Made by a program: the position numbers and the translations under genes
NCBI RefSeq assembly: GCF_014653945.1
Contig: NZ_BNAU01000010.1
Coordinates: 1-64,000, forward strand
Source of the DNA: Amycolatopsis deserti
GTDB lineage: Bacteria; Actinomycetota; Actinomycetes; Mycobacteriales; Pseudonocardiaceae
DNA: 64,000 nucleotides
Reading direction: 5' to 3'
Notes under the pieces: model-generated
Told to the model about the DNA's origin: nothing
The model's database searches: none
What the model saw: only the letters and a program-made list of their open reading frames with translations
In this document: positions 56,914 through 64,000 of the stretch, piece by piece
Position numbering within the stretch: the first letter of the stretch is position 1
How the letters are laid out: each line of letters begins with the position of its first letter

Positions 56914-57444
56914 ATGATCACCCCCGACACCAAGGACTGGACCTGGGTGCTGCGCACGCCGTGCCCGGAATGCGGTTTCGACGCCGCGACGTTCGCGCGC
57001 GAGGACGTGCCCGCGATGCTGCGGGCCAACGCCGAAGGGTGGCGCCGGGCGCTGGCGGAGCCGGACGTCCGGAAGCGGCCCGCGCCGGAGGTGTGGTCCA
57101 CCTTGGAGTACGGGTGCCACGTGCGGGACGTGTGCCGGATCTACCTGGAGCGCCTGCGGCTGATCCGCACGCAGGACGCCCCGCTGTTCCCGAACTGGGA
57201 CCAGGACGCGACGGCGGTCGAGGACCGGTACGACACCCAGGACCCGCGGGTGGTTGCGGACGAGCTGATCGCGGCGGCGGACCGGCTGGCCACGGCGCTC
57301 GCCGAGGTGAGCGGCGCGGAGTGGGACCGGACCGGCAGCCGCAGCGACGGCGCCCACTTCACCATCGACACCTTCGCGCGCTACTTCATCCACGACCCGC
57401 TGCACCACCTCTGGGACGTGACCGGGCAGCGGGTGGGGCACTAG
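56914..57444 (+). CDS. DinB-family protein
   Basis: 176 aa. CPECGFDAATFAREDVPAML, WSTLEYGCHVRDVCRIYLERL and YFIHDPLHHLWDV are typical of the actinobacterial DinB/mycothiol-maleylpyruvate-isomerase-like superfamily; the His residues near 69 and 163 and the acidic partner can bind metal. ATG at 56914 is six bases after GATGCT, probably leaderless. It may be a thiol transferase; the substrate is unknown. Confidence 0.88.
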   Translation: MITPDTKDWTWVLRTPCPECGFDAATFAREDVPAMLRANAEGWRRALAEPDVRKRPAPEVWSTLEYGCHVRDVCRIYLERLRLIRTQDAPLFPNWDQDATAVEDRYDTQDPRVVADELIAAADRLATALAEVSGAEWDRTGSRSDGAHFTIDTFARYFIHDPLHHLWDVTGQRVGH

Positions 57445-57451
57445 CGGCGCG

Positions 57452-57491
57452 CCGGAGCCTGCCCGTCCGGCGAGGACATCTCTTGATCTTT
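57452..57491. repeat. Dispersed 40-bp repeat, copy B
   Basis: This is the second copy of the repeat at 2838-2877, 39 of 40 bases identical and in the same orientation. It starts eight bases after the DinB stop and ends 18 bases before the hisN stop, between convergent genes. Confidence 0.85.
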
Positions 57492-57509
57492 GAACTCGCA
57501 CCCGCGCTG

Positions 57510-58292
57510 CTACCGCCGCAGGTAGCCCAGCGCCTCGTCGTGCAGGTGCCCGTTCGACGACAGCGCCGAGCCGCCGTCGAAGCGCTCCGCGCCGCTCAGG
57601 TCGGAGAACCGTCCGCCGGCCTCGGTGAGCAGGATCTGCATCGGCGCGACGTCCCACGGGTTGACGATCGGCTCGGCCGCCAGGTCGATCGCGCCCTCGG
57701 CCACCAGGCAGTGGTGCCAGAAGTCGCCGAACGCGCGGGTTTCCCAGCACGCCTCGACCAGGCCCAGGTAGGCCTCGCGCGAGTGGTACTCGGTCCACGA
57801 GCCCAGGTCCGTCGTGGACAGGTAGGCGTCCGACAGCGACGACACGGCCGACACCGAGATCCGGCGCTCGCCCGCCGAGTCGCTCATCCACGCGCCCTCG
57901 CCCGCCGCGGCCCACCAGCGGCGGCCGAGCAGCGGCGCGCTGACCATGCCGACCACCGGCTGCCCGTCCTCCACCAGTGCGATCAGCGTCGCCCACACCG
58001 GGCCGCCGCGCAGGAAGTTCTTCGTCCCGTCGATCGGGTCCAGCACCCACGCGCGGCCCGACTCCCACGCCGTGCCGCCGCGTTCCTCGCCGGCGACGTT
58101 GTCGTCCGGGCGCTCGGCGGCGAGCACCTCGCGCACCGCGTCTTCGACCGCCGTGTCCGCGTCGGTGACCGGGGTGCGGTCCGGCTTGCTGCTGACCTTC
58201 AGGTCGCGGGCGCGGAACCGGGCCGTGGTGATCGAGTCCGCCGCGTCCGCGAGCCTGCCCGCCAGGATGAGATCGTCCGTGTAGCTCGCCAC
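57510..58292 (-). CDS. hisN: Histidinol-phosphatase, inositol-monophosphatase family
   Basis: 260 aa Mg-dependent phosphatase. TPVTDADTAVEDAVREVL, GEERGG, the metal motif LDPIDGTKNFLRGGPVWATLIAL, and the C-terminal NPWDVAPMQILLTEAGGRF are family motifs. NFLRGxPVW is typical of the HisN histidinol-phosphatase subgroup as opposed to inositol monophosphatases. GTG start. Divergent from a response regulator. The assignment to histidine synthesis is by subgroup. Confidence 0.9.
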   Translation of the reverse strand: MASYTDDLILAGRLADAADSITTARFRARDLKVSSKPDRTPVTDADTAVEDAVREVLAAERPDDNVAGEERGGTAWESGRAWVLDPIDGTKNFLRGGPVWATLIALVEDGQPVVGMVSAPLLGRRWWAAAGEGAWMSDSAGERRISVSAVSSLSDAYLSTTDLGSWTEYHSREAYLGLVEACWETRAFGDFWHHCLVAEGAIDLAAEPIVNPWDVAPMQILLTEAGGRFSDLSGAERFDGGSALSSNGHLHDEALGYLRR

Positions 58293-58333
58293 GCCACGAT
58301 GTTTTCACGGACCGCGGTCGTAGAGTTGGCCAG

Positions 58334-59032
58334 GTGAGCATGGTGTTGCTGGCCGAGGACGACCCGGCGATCGCGGACCCCCTGTCGCGCGCGCTCGAAC
58401 GGGAGGGCTACGACGTCGAGGTGGTCGGCGACGGCCCCGCGGTACTCGACACCACCCAGGCCAAGCGGGTCGACCTGCTCGTGCTCGACCTCGGCCTGCC
58501 CGGGATGGACGGTCTCGAGGTGTGCCGCCGGCTGCGTGCGAACGGCAGCGAGCTGCCGGTGCTGATGCTCACCGCCCGGACCGACGAGGTGGACTTCGTG
58601 GTCGGCCTGGACGCCGGCGCCGACGACTACGTCGCCAAGCCGTTCCGCCTGGCTGAGCTGCTGGCCCGCATCCGCGCCCTGCTGCGCCGCCGGGCGCCGG
58701 AGGTGCTCGAGGCCGGTGGGGTGCGGATGGACCTGGGCGCGCGGATGGTGCTGGTGGACGGCCGCGAGGTGCAGCTGGCGAACAAGGAGTTCGAGCTGCT
58801 GCGGGTGCTGATGAGCCACGCCGGGCAGGTCGTCAGCCGCGACGAGATCCTCGCCGAGGTGTGGAACGACCTGGAGTCCAAGACCTCGAAGACGCTCGAC
58901 ATGCACATGTCGTGGCTGCGCCGGAAGCTGTCGGTGACCAGCGACGGCAAGGGGTCGGTGATCCACCACGGCGACGGTGAGCGGCGCATCGCGACGGTCC
59001 GCGGCGTCGGCTTCCGGTTCAACGCAGACTAG
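58334..59032 (+). CDS. OmpR-family response regulator
   Basis: 232 aa. Receiver domain with acidic pair EDD at 8-10, phosphoacceptor Asp in LLVLDLGLPGMDG (about 52), Thr in MLTART and Lys in VAKPF; the C-terminal winged helix ends in RGVGFRF. GTG at 58334 follows TAGAGT by seven bases, so the transcript is probably leaderless. The stop overlaps the kinase start by one base (TAGTG). Confidence 0.93.
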   Translation: MSMVLLAEDDPAIADPLSRALEREGYDVEVVGDGPAVLDTTQAKRVDLLVLDLGLPGMDGLEVCRRLRANGSELPVLMLTARTDEVDFVVGLDAGADDYVAKPFRLAELLARIRALLRRRAPEVLEAGGVRMDLGARMVLVDGREVQLANKEFELLRVLMSHAGQVVSRDEILAEVWNDLESKTSKTLDMHMSWLRRKLSVTSDGKGSVIHHGDGERRIATVRGVGFRFNAD

Positions 59033-60321
59033 TGCGCCGCCGGATCCTGCTCGCCATCCTGCTGGCGGTCGCGGTCACCGCGGCGGCGCTGGGCATCCCG
59101 CTCGGCGTCACCGCGTGGAAGCTGGTCGACAGCATCTACAACGAGGACCTCGCCGGGCGTGCCGCGCAGATCGCCGCGACGCTGGACACCGAGCTGGCCG
59201 ACGGGGCGCTCGACCAGAACGACCTCACCCAGGTGTCGGTGGCGATCCCGCAGGGCGGGAAGCTGGTCGTCGAGGTGCCGGGGCAACAGCGGATGACCGA
59301 GGGCGCCGACCCGGGGGCGGACCCGGTGACCGCGACGGTCCAGCTGGCGCGGCAGGGGCACCTGGAGCTGTCGATCCCGTCCGGTCCGCTGCGGTCGCGG
59401 CAGACCACGGTGACGCTGGCCGTGCTGCTGCTGGTGGTGTTCTCGGTGACGATCGGGACCGTGGTGGCGACCGTGACGGCCCGGCGGCTGGCGAAGCCGC
59501 TGCGGCACGTGGCCGAGCGGGCGGCGCGGCTCGGCGGCGGGGACTTCCGGCCGGACCCGAGCCGGTACGGCATCGGCGAGCTGGACATGGTCGCCGAGGC
59601 GCTGGACACGTCGGGCACCGCGCTGGCGCAGCTGGTGCAGCGGGAGCGGCAGCTGGTCGGGGACGTGTCGCACCAGCTGCGGAGCCGGCTGACCGCGCTG
59701 CAGCTGCGGCTGGAGTCGCTGACGGTGGCCGACGACCCGGACACGGCGGAGGAGGCGCGGGCGGCGCAGGAGCAGGCGGACCGGTTGTCGGAGGCGCTGG
59801 AGGAGCTGCTGGCGGCGGCGCGGGCGGCGAGCGAGGTCGACACGGAGGCGCTGGAGCTGGCCGCGGAGCTGCCCGAGGTGTCGCACGAGTGGCGGCAGTT
59901 GCTGCGCGCGGAGGGCCGCAACCTGCGGTTGAAGATCGGCGAGGGCCTGATGGCGCGGGCGACGCCGGGCCGGCTGCGGGAGGTGGTCGGGGTGCTGCTG
60001 GACAACGCGCTGCGGCACGGGGCGGGGACGGTCACGCTGGCCGCGCGCCGTGGCGAGACCGAGGGCACGGTGGTGGTCGAGGTGAGCGACACCGGCTCGG
60101 GCATCCCGGACGACCTGGCGCCGCACATCTTCGAGAGGGGTTTCTCCGGCGGCGGCTCGACGGGCGTCGGCTTGGCACTGGCCCGGGCCCTGGCCGAGGC
60201 GGACGGTGGGCGGCTGGAGTTGTCCAGCCGTCGGCCGGCGGTGTTCAGTCTGTTCCTGCGGGTGCCGTACCCGGGGGACGTGCCGGAGGTGCGCTGGCCC
60301 GCGGAGCGTGTGCCCCGCTGA
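59032..60321 (+). CDS. Sensor histidine kinase
   Basis: 429 aa. Two helices (about 5-28 and 125-148) flank a short extracytoplasmic sensor; HAMP follows (RRLAKPLRHVAERAARLGGG). H-box DVSHQLRSRLTALQLRLESL with His near 214; N-box LLDNALRHG; G1 DTGSGIPD; G2 STGVGLALARA. Partner of the upstream response regulator. Start GTG. The last 108 bases, encoding LELSSRRPAVFSLFLRVP and the end, are copied downstream at 60560-60667. Confidence 0.93.
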   Translation: MRRRILLAILLAVAVTAAALGIPLGVTAWKLVDSIYNEDLAGRAAQIAATLDTELADGALDQNDLTQVSVAIPQGGKLVVEVPGQQRMTEGADPGADPVTATVQLARQGHLELSIPSGPLRSRQTTVTLAVLLLVVFSVTIGTVVATVTARRLAKPLRHVAERAARLGGGDFRPDPSRYGIGELDMVAEALDTSGTALAQLVQRERQLVGDVSHQLRSRLTALQLRLESLTVADDPDTAEEARAAQEQADRLSEALEELLAAARAASEVDTEALELAAELPEVSHEWRQLLRAEGRNLRLKIGEGLMARATPGRLREVVGVLLDNALRHGAGTVTLAARRGETEGTVVVEVSDTGSGIPDDLAPHIFERGFSGGGSTGVGLALARALAEADGGRLELSSRRPAVFSLFLRVPYPGDVPEVRWPAERVPR

Positions 60322-60667
60322 GCGTGGTGGGTTCAGGACGGGTGGCCGGTCGGGCCACCGGTGGCGGCCGCACTGGGTGGCGCGGGCCTTGGCGGGCGGC
60401 GGTCGGCGCGGTGGCTGGAGTTGTCGGGCGGCTGGCCGGCGAGCGCGTGCCCGGTTGGGGTGGTGGGTTCAGGTTTTCGGGCCGCCGGTCGGGGCCACTG
60501 GCGGCGGCTGCGCTGGGGTGGCGCGGCGCGTGCCTTGGCGGAGGCGGTCGGCGCGGTGACTGGAGTTGTCGAGCCGTCGGCCGGCGGTGTTCAGCCTGTT
60601 CCTGCGGGTGCCGAATCCGGGGGACGTGCCGGAGGTGCGCTGGCCCGCGGAGCGCGTGCCCCGCTGA
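60214..60667 (+). repeat. Duplicated 3' end of the kinase gene and linked repeats
   Basis: Bases 60214-60321 (kinase 3' end with its stop) recur at 60560-60667 with about five mismatches, including the stop codon. A partial copy lies at 60415-60450. GTGGTGGGTTCAGG occurs at 60324 and 60460, so the spacer is itself a diverged tandem pair. Nothing in 60322-60695 looks like an independent gene. Confidence 0.85.
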
Positions 60668-60695
60668 GCGGCCGGGCACGATGCACCCGGGCGTC

Positions 60696-61226
60696 TCAGG
60701 CGGTCGGGTCCGGCGAGCGGGAGACGTCGCGGCGGCGCTGGCCCAGTTCGTCCGGGAAGACCCACCTCTTGAAGCCCCAGAAGCGGAACACCATCGCCAG
60801 CAGCATGCCGATGATGGACCCGCTGACGAAGTCCGCCGCTTCCTGCGCGAACCGGCTCACGTGTGGCAGCTCCAGGTGCAGCACGTACCGCGACACCCAC
60901 AGCGGAATCAGGTTCACGGCCACGGCCAGGCCGCTGATCACGAAGAACAGCGCGGCCTCATGATGCCTTTCCCGGCCCCCACGAGTCCGGAACGACCATT
61001 CGCGATTGAGAATGTAGGACACGATCGTCGCGACGATGATCGCGATCGCTTTCGCGGTGGTCGGCTTGTCTTCCAGCACGCTCAGTTTCAGCAGGTACCA
61101 GACACCGTTGTCGACGATGAAGGTCGTTCCGCCGACGATCCCGAATTTGAGCAGCTCCCGATGCTTGATCAAGACCGAGCGCAATGGCTCGGGCGTGTGC
61201 GACAACACGCTTTCCACAACGGTCAC
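60696..61226 (-). CDS. GtrA-family membrane protein
   Basis: 176 aa with four helices and the GtrA signature KFGIVGGTTFIVDNGVWYLL and YILNREWSFR. GtrA proteins are thought to move lipid-linked sugars across the membrane for wall glycopolymers. GTG at 61226 follows TACACT by six bases, probably leaderless. The mycobacterial homologue Rv3277 lies near birA. The C-terminal tail is basic and short. Confidence 0.93.
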   Translation of the reverse strand: MTVVESVLSHTPEPLRSVLIKHRELLKFGIVGGTTFIVDNGVWYLLKLSVLEDKPTTAKAIAIIVATIVSYILNREWSFRTRGGRERHHEAALFFVISGLAVAVNLIPLWVSRYVLHLELPHVSRFAQEAADFVSGSIIGMLLAMVFRFWGFKRWVFPDELGQRRRDVSRSPDPTA

Positions 61227-61262
61227 TTGCGCAGTGTACGTAGTCCCGGGAACGCGAGGTCG

Positions 61263-61799
61263 TCAGGCGGCGCGTGAGCCGGTTTCACCCGTTTTCGCGA
61301 CCCCGCCCGGATGCGCCTTCTCCTGCGGGAACACCCATTTCCGGAACGACACCCAGCGGAACGCGGTGCCGAGCAGCGTGCCCACGATCATGCCGCTCAC
61401 GTAGTCCGCGATCTCCTGCGTGACCAGCCCGACCTCGGGCGTGTGCAGGTGCAGCACGTACCGCGACACGGCGAGCGGCAGCGCGCTCAGCCCCAGCGAA
61501 ATCGCGCTCATCAGGAAGAACAACGCGGCTTCGTGACGCCGTTCGCGGCCGCCGCGGGTGCGGAAGGACCACTCGCGGTTCAGCACGTACGACACCACCG
61601 TGGCCACCAGCGTCGCGACCGCCAGCGCGGTCACCGGCTTGCCGGTCAGCACGGTCAGCTTGAGCCCGTAGTTGACGACGTTGGTGAGCACGAAGCAGGT
61701 CCCGCCGACCAGCACGAACTTCAGCAGCTCATGCCGCCGGACGAGGAACTTGCGCACCCCCCGGGGCAGGACCCGCAGCAGTGCCCCGAAACCGGTCAT
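61263..61799 (-). CDS. GtrA-family membrane protein, tandem paralogue
   Basis: 178 aa, same fold and 36 bases upstream of the previous gene. The loop NREWSFRTRGGRER-HEAALFF is shared almost unchanged between the two (one residue differs), while the helices have diverged. Tandem duplication followed by specialisation is the simplest view. TAGGGT is eight bases before the ATG. Confidence 0.92.
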   Translation of the reverse strand: MTGFGALLRVLPRGVRKFLVRRHELLKFVLVGGTCFVLTNVVNYGLKLTVLTGKPVTALAVATLVATVVSYVLNREWSFRTRGGRERRHEAALFFLMSAISLGLSALPLAVSRYVLHLHTPEVGLVTQEIADYVSGMIVGTLLGTAFRWVSFRKWVFPQEKAHPGGVAKTGETGSRAA

Positions 61800-61823
61800 G
61801 GCGGGTGACCCTACTCCCGGCGA

Positions 61824-63950
61824 TCAGTGCGGGATCCACGGCAGCCACCACCACGGCCGCCCGTGGCCCTTCGACGTCGAGGTCGTCGTGGTGGTCGTCG
61901 TGGTGGTGCTGCTGCTGGAAGTCGTCGTCGTGGTGGTCGTCGTGTCCCGCGAGGTCGTGGTGGTCGTCGTGGACGACGACGGAGGCGCCGCAGTGGTGGT
62001 CGTGGTCGGCGCCAGGCCCGGCGTCGGCACCCCGCAGTGCGGGAACCAGCAGTCGAACGTCACGGTGCGCGACGCGTGCGCGCTGCCCAGCGTCGCCGAC
62101 ACCGTCACGGTCCGGGACTCCTTCTTCGGCCCGTCCAGCTCGAACCACAGCCGCAGGTGCTCGCCCGGCTCCAGCGCGTTCAGGCTGGTGCAGGTCGTCG
62201 TCGGGCCGCTGTCGCACGCCGCCCGGAAGTTGCCCAGGATCAGCCGCGCCTCGTCGTCGATCGACAGGGTGACCGGCTTGGTGTTCGGGCCGGTGTTGAC
62301 AACGTCGACGGACATCCAGGCGGAATGCCCCCAGGCGGGCTGGCCGCTCCACACGGCCTTCGCCTCGAGCGTCAGCTGGTCCGGCGCCTCGGCCACCGAC
62401 ACCGGCACGCTGACCGACACCCGCACGTTCGACCCGGCGTTCACCGAACCGGTGATCTGGCCGGACGCCGCACCCTGGTCCGCCTTGAGCAGGAACGTCA
62501 GCACCGCGCTCTCACCCGGCTGCAGCCCGCGCGGCGTGGTGCAGGTGACCGTGCCCTCGCCCGGTGGACAGGCGACCAGCAGCGGCCCGGACGCGGCCTG
62601 CGTGCCGAACCCGCCGACGCCGCCACCGCCGCCGCCCGCGGGCACCACCCGGATGCCGGGCGGCAGGTTCAACGTCGCCGCGACCGGCTCGGACACCGAC
62701 CCGCCGCTGTTGCGCACCGTGATCGGCAGGGCGACCGGGTCCCCGCCCGGTTCCAGTTCGAGCGCCGACGTCGGGCCCTCGGCGGTGATGTTCGCGGGCG
62801 CGCCGGGCGCCGGCGGCGGCGGTGCCGGCGCCGGCGCCGGCGCCGGTGGCACGACGGGTGCGGGCGCCGGCACGACGGCCGGAGCCGGCGGCGGCGCGGC
62901 AGGGGGAGCGGCGGGCGGGGCCGGGGGCTGCGCGGGCGCCACCGCCGGCGGTGGCGCCGGAGCCGACGCGGCCGCCGGGATCTCCTGCGTGCCGCCACCC
63001 GCGGCCAGCGCGGCGGCGACCGCGGCCGCCACCGCCGTCCCGGCGACGCCGACCCCGACGAACTGCCGCGGCCCGGCGGCGGCGACCGAAGCCGCGCCAC
63101 CCGCGGACCCGGCCGCGGCACCGGCGGTCGCCACCGTCGCGGCCGTCGCCTTGCCCGCGGTCGCGAGGTAGCCCAGCGCCGCGCCGCCCAGCACGATCGG
63201 CGCGATGATCGCCCGCAGCGCGCCGTTGACCTCGGCCAGCTCGGCGGCCAGCGCGCGGCAGTCCGCGCACTCGTCCAGGTGCGCCTCGACCTGGGCGCGT
63301 TCCCGCTTGGACAGACCGTCGCGGGTCCACGCGCCCAGCCGGTCGGCGCACGCGCGGCACTTGTCGGCGGACGTCTCGGCCAGGTGCACCTGCAGGTAGG
63401 CCTGCCGCAGACCCTCCCGGGCCCGGTAGGCGAGCGCGGACACGCCGTTTGGCGTCAGGCCGAGCAGCGGCGCGACCTCGGCCGGGCTCTGCTGCTCGAT
63501 CTCGGTGTGCCACAGCACCGCCTGCCAGCGCTCCGGCAGCGACGCGAACGCCTTCGCCGCCATCGTCCGCTCCAGCCCGGCCAGCGCGGTGTCGGAGAAC
63601 TGCACGGTCAGCGCCTCCGCGCCGACCGTGGTCATGTCCTCGTTGAGGTCGACGCGCTTGTCCTTGCGGGTCTTGTCGTAGGCGGTGTGCCGCAGCGCGG
63701 TGAGCAGGTACGCGCGGAAGGCGCTGTCCGGGCCCTTGCCCGCGCGCAGCGTGTCGAGGACCTTGGCGAACGCGTCGGAGACCAGGTCGTCGGCCTCGGC
63801 CGTGGACCGGGCGAGCTGGCGCGCCAGGTTGTAGGCGGCGCTGACGTGCCGTTCGTAGAGCGTGCCGTAGGCAGCCAGGGTGCCGGTGCGGACGTCGGTG
63901 ATCAACTCCGCGTCGCTCTTGCCCTCGAAATCGGCCGAAAGGGTGGACAC
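61824..63950 (-). CDS. ECF sigma factor fused to zinc finger, membrane and secreted regions
   Basis: 708 aa. Sigma region 2 (about 20-95: YNLARQLARSTAEADDLVSDAF) and region 4 (about 125-180: LPERWQAVLWHTEIEQQSPAEV, LGLTPNGVSALAYRAREGL); anti-sigma-like zinc finger H-L-D-E-C-A-D-C (about 220); hydrophobic segments near 245-275 and 290-312; a Pro/Ala linker (about 320-375); beta-rich CARDB/DUF11-like domains (about 380-620); a Thr/Ser tail (about 645-695) ending GRPWWWLPWIPH. ECF52-type fusions are known. GTG at 63950 after AAGGAG. Confidence 0.9.
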   Translation of the reverse strand: MSTLSADFEGKSDAELITDVRTGTLAAYGTLYERHVSAAYNLARQLARSTAEADDLVSDAFAKVLDTLRAGKGPDSAFRAYLLTALRHTAYDKTRKDKRVDLNEDMTTVGAEALTVQFSDTALAGLERTMAAKAFASLPERWQAVLWHTEIEQQSPAEVAPLLGLTPNGVSALAYRAREGLRQAYLQVHLAETSADKCRACADRLGAWTRDGLSKRERAQVEAHLDECADCRALAAELAEVNGALRAIIAPIVLGGAALGYLATAGKATAATVATAGAAAGSAGGAASVAAAGPRQFVGVGVAGTAVAAAVAAALAAGGGTQEIPAAASAPAPPPAVAPAQPPAPPAAPPAAPPPAPAVVPAPAPVVPPAPAPAPAPPPPAPGAPANITAEGPTSALELEPGGDPVALPITVRNSGGSVSEPVAATLNLPPGIRVVPAGGGGGGVGGFGTQAASGPLLVACPPGEGTVTCTTPRGLQPGESAVLTFLLKADQGAASGQITGSVNAGSNVRVSVSVPVSVAEAPDQLTLEAKAVWSGQPAWGHSAWMSVDVVNTGPNTKPVTLSIDDEARLILGNFRAACDSGPTTTCTSLNALEPGEHLRLWFELDGPKKESRTVTVSATLGSAHASRTVTFDCWFPHCGVPTPGLAPTTTTTAAPPSSSTTTTTTSRDTTTTTTTTSSSSTTTTTTTTTSTSKGHGRPWWWLPWIPH

Positions 63951-64000
63951 CGCTCTCCTTCATCCCCAGTGCTGCGCGCGATCAGTGTGACTGACCGGCC

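Overview
The window is about 72% GC chromosomal DNA from a filamentous actinomycete, most likely Pseudonocardiaceae and probably Amycolatopsis or a close relative. The evidence is GTG/TTG starts, many apparently leaderless genes, actinobacterial families (DUF1707, BTAD/STAND regulator, class F sortase, WXG100-like protein, TNT-domain toxin) and gene order. The core genes follow the order I recall for Mycobacterium tuberculosis Rv3277 to Rv3308: GtrA, PH-domain protein, birA, accD5, accE5, maf, accA3, glpD2, lpdA, Rv3304, an M20 amidohydrolase, purine nucleoside phosphorylase and pmmB. This framework is split by accessory blocks; I could not run a search to confirm it.

Layout. 1-120: 3' end of a 5S rRNA and its terminator. 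167-4950: pmmB-punA, two nested palindromes, and a membrane Ser/Thr kinase. 5051-10078: mutA-mutB-meaB. 10124-15172: small secreted protein, M20 amidohydrolase, two DnaA boxes, gamma-glutamylcyclotransferase-like protein, lpdA, and a secreted protein coupled to a class F sortase. 15244-16026: VOC gene with an in-frame stop. 16598-20998: glpF-glpK divergent from glpD. 21310-25019: truncated adenylate-forming enzyme, frameshifted GNAT, two DUF1707 proteins and accA3. 25166-33894: DctA-like symporter, maf, PadR/MFS and GntR/MFS pairs, accE5-accD5. 33942-51860: about 18 kb of accessory DNA between accD5 and birA. It holds many local regulators (ArsR, TetR, HxlR, BTAD), hydrolases, gene relics, two minisatellite arrays and a rifampicin-monooxygenase-like gene behind a short leader ORF and hairpin. 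51960-57444: birA, PH-domain protein, GNAT, a four-gene type VII toxin/immunity-like cassette, DinB. 57510-63950: hisN, a two-component system whose kinase 3' end is duplicated downstream, two GtrA proteins, and an ECF sigma factor fused to a zinc finger, membrane segment and secreted region.

How the genes work together. AccA3, AccD5, AccE5 and BirA form the propionyl/acyl-CoA carboxylase branch that makes methylmalonyl-CoA; MutAB interconverts it with succinyl-CoA and MeaB protects the mutase. GlpF, GlpK and GlpD take glycerol into glycolysis. Several accessory units pair a regulator with the gene it probably controls.

Best candidates for something undescribed: (1) the 18-codon leader ORF and start-proximal hairpin before the rifampicin-monooxygenase-like gene (50370-50483); (2) the YbaB-like / WXG-like / TNT toxin / small-protein cassette (54016-56845); (3) the sigma factor tethered to its own anti-sigma-like and extracytoplasmic parts; (4) two nested palindromes at 2645-3085 and a 40-bp repeat shared with 57452-57491; (5) repeat-rich tails after several plus-strand genes, one of which re-duplicates a gene end.
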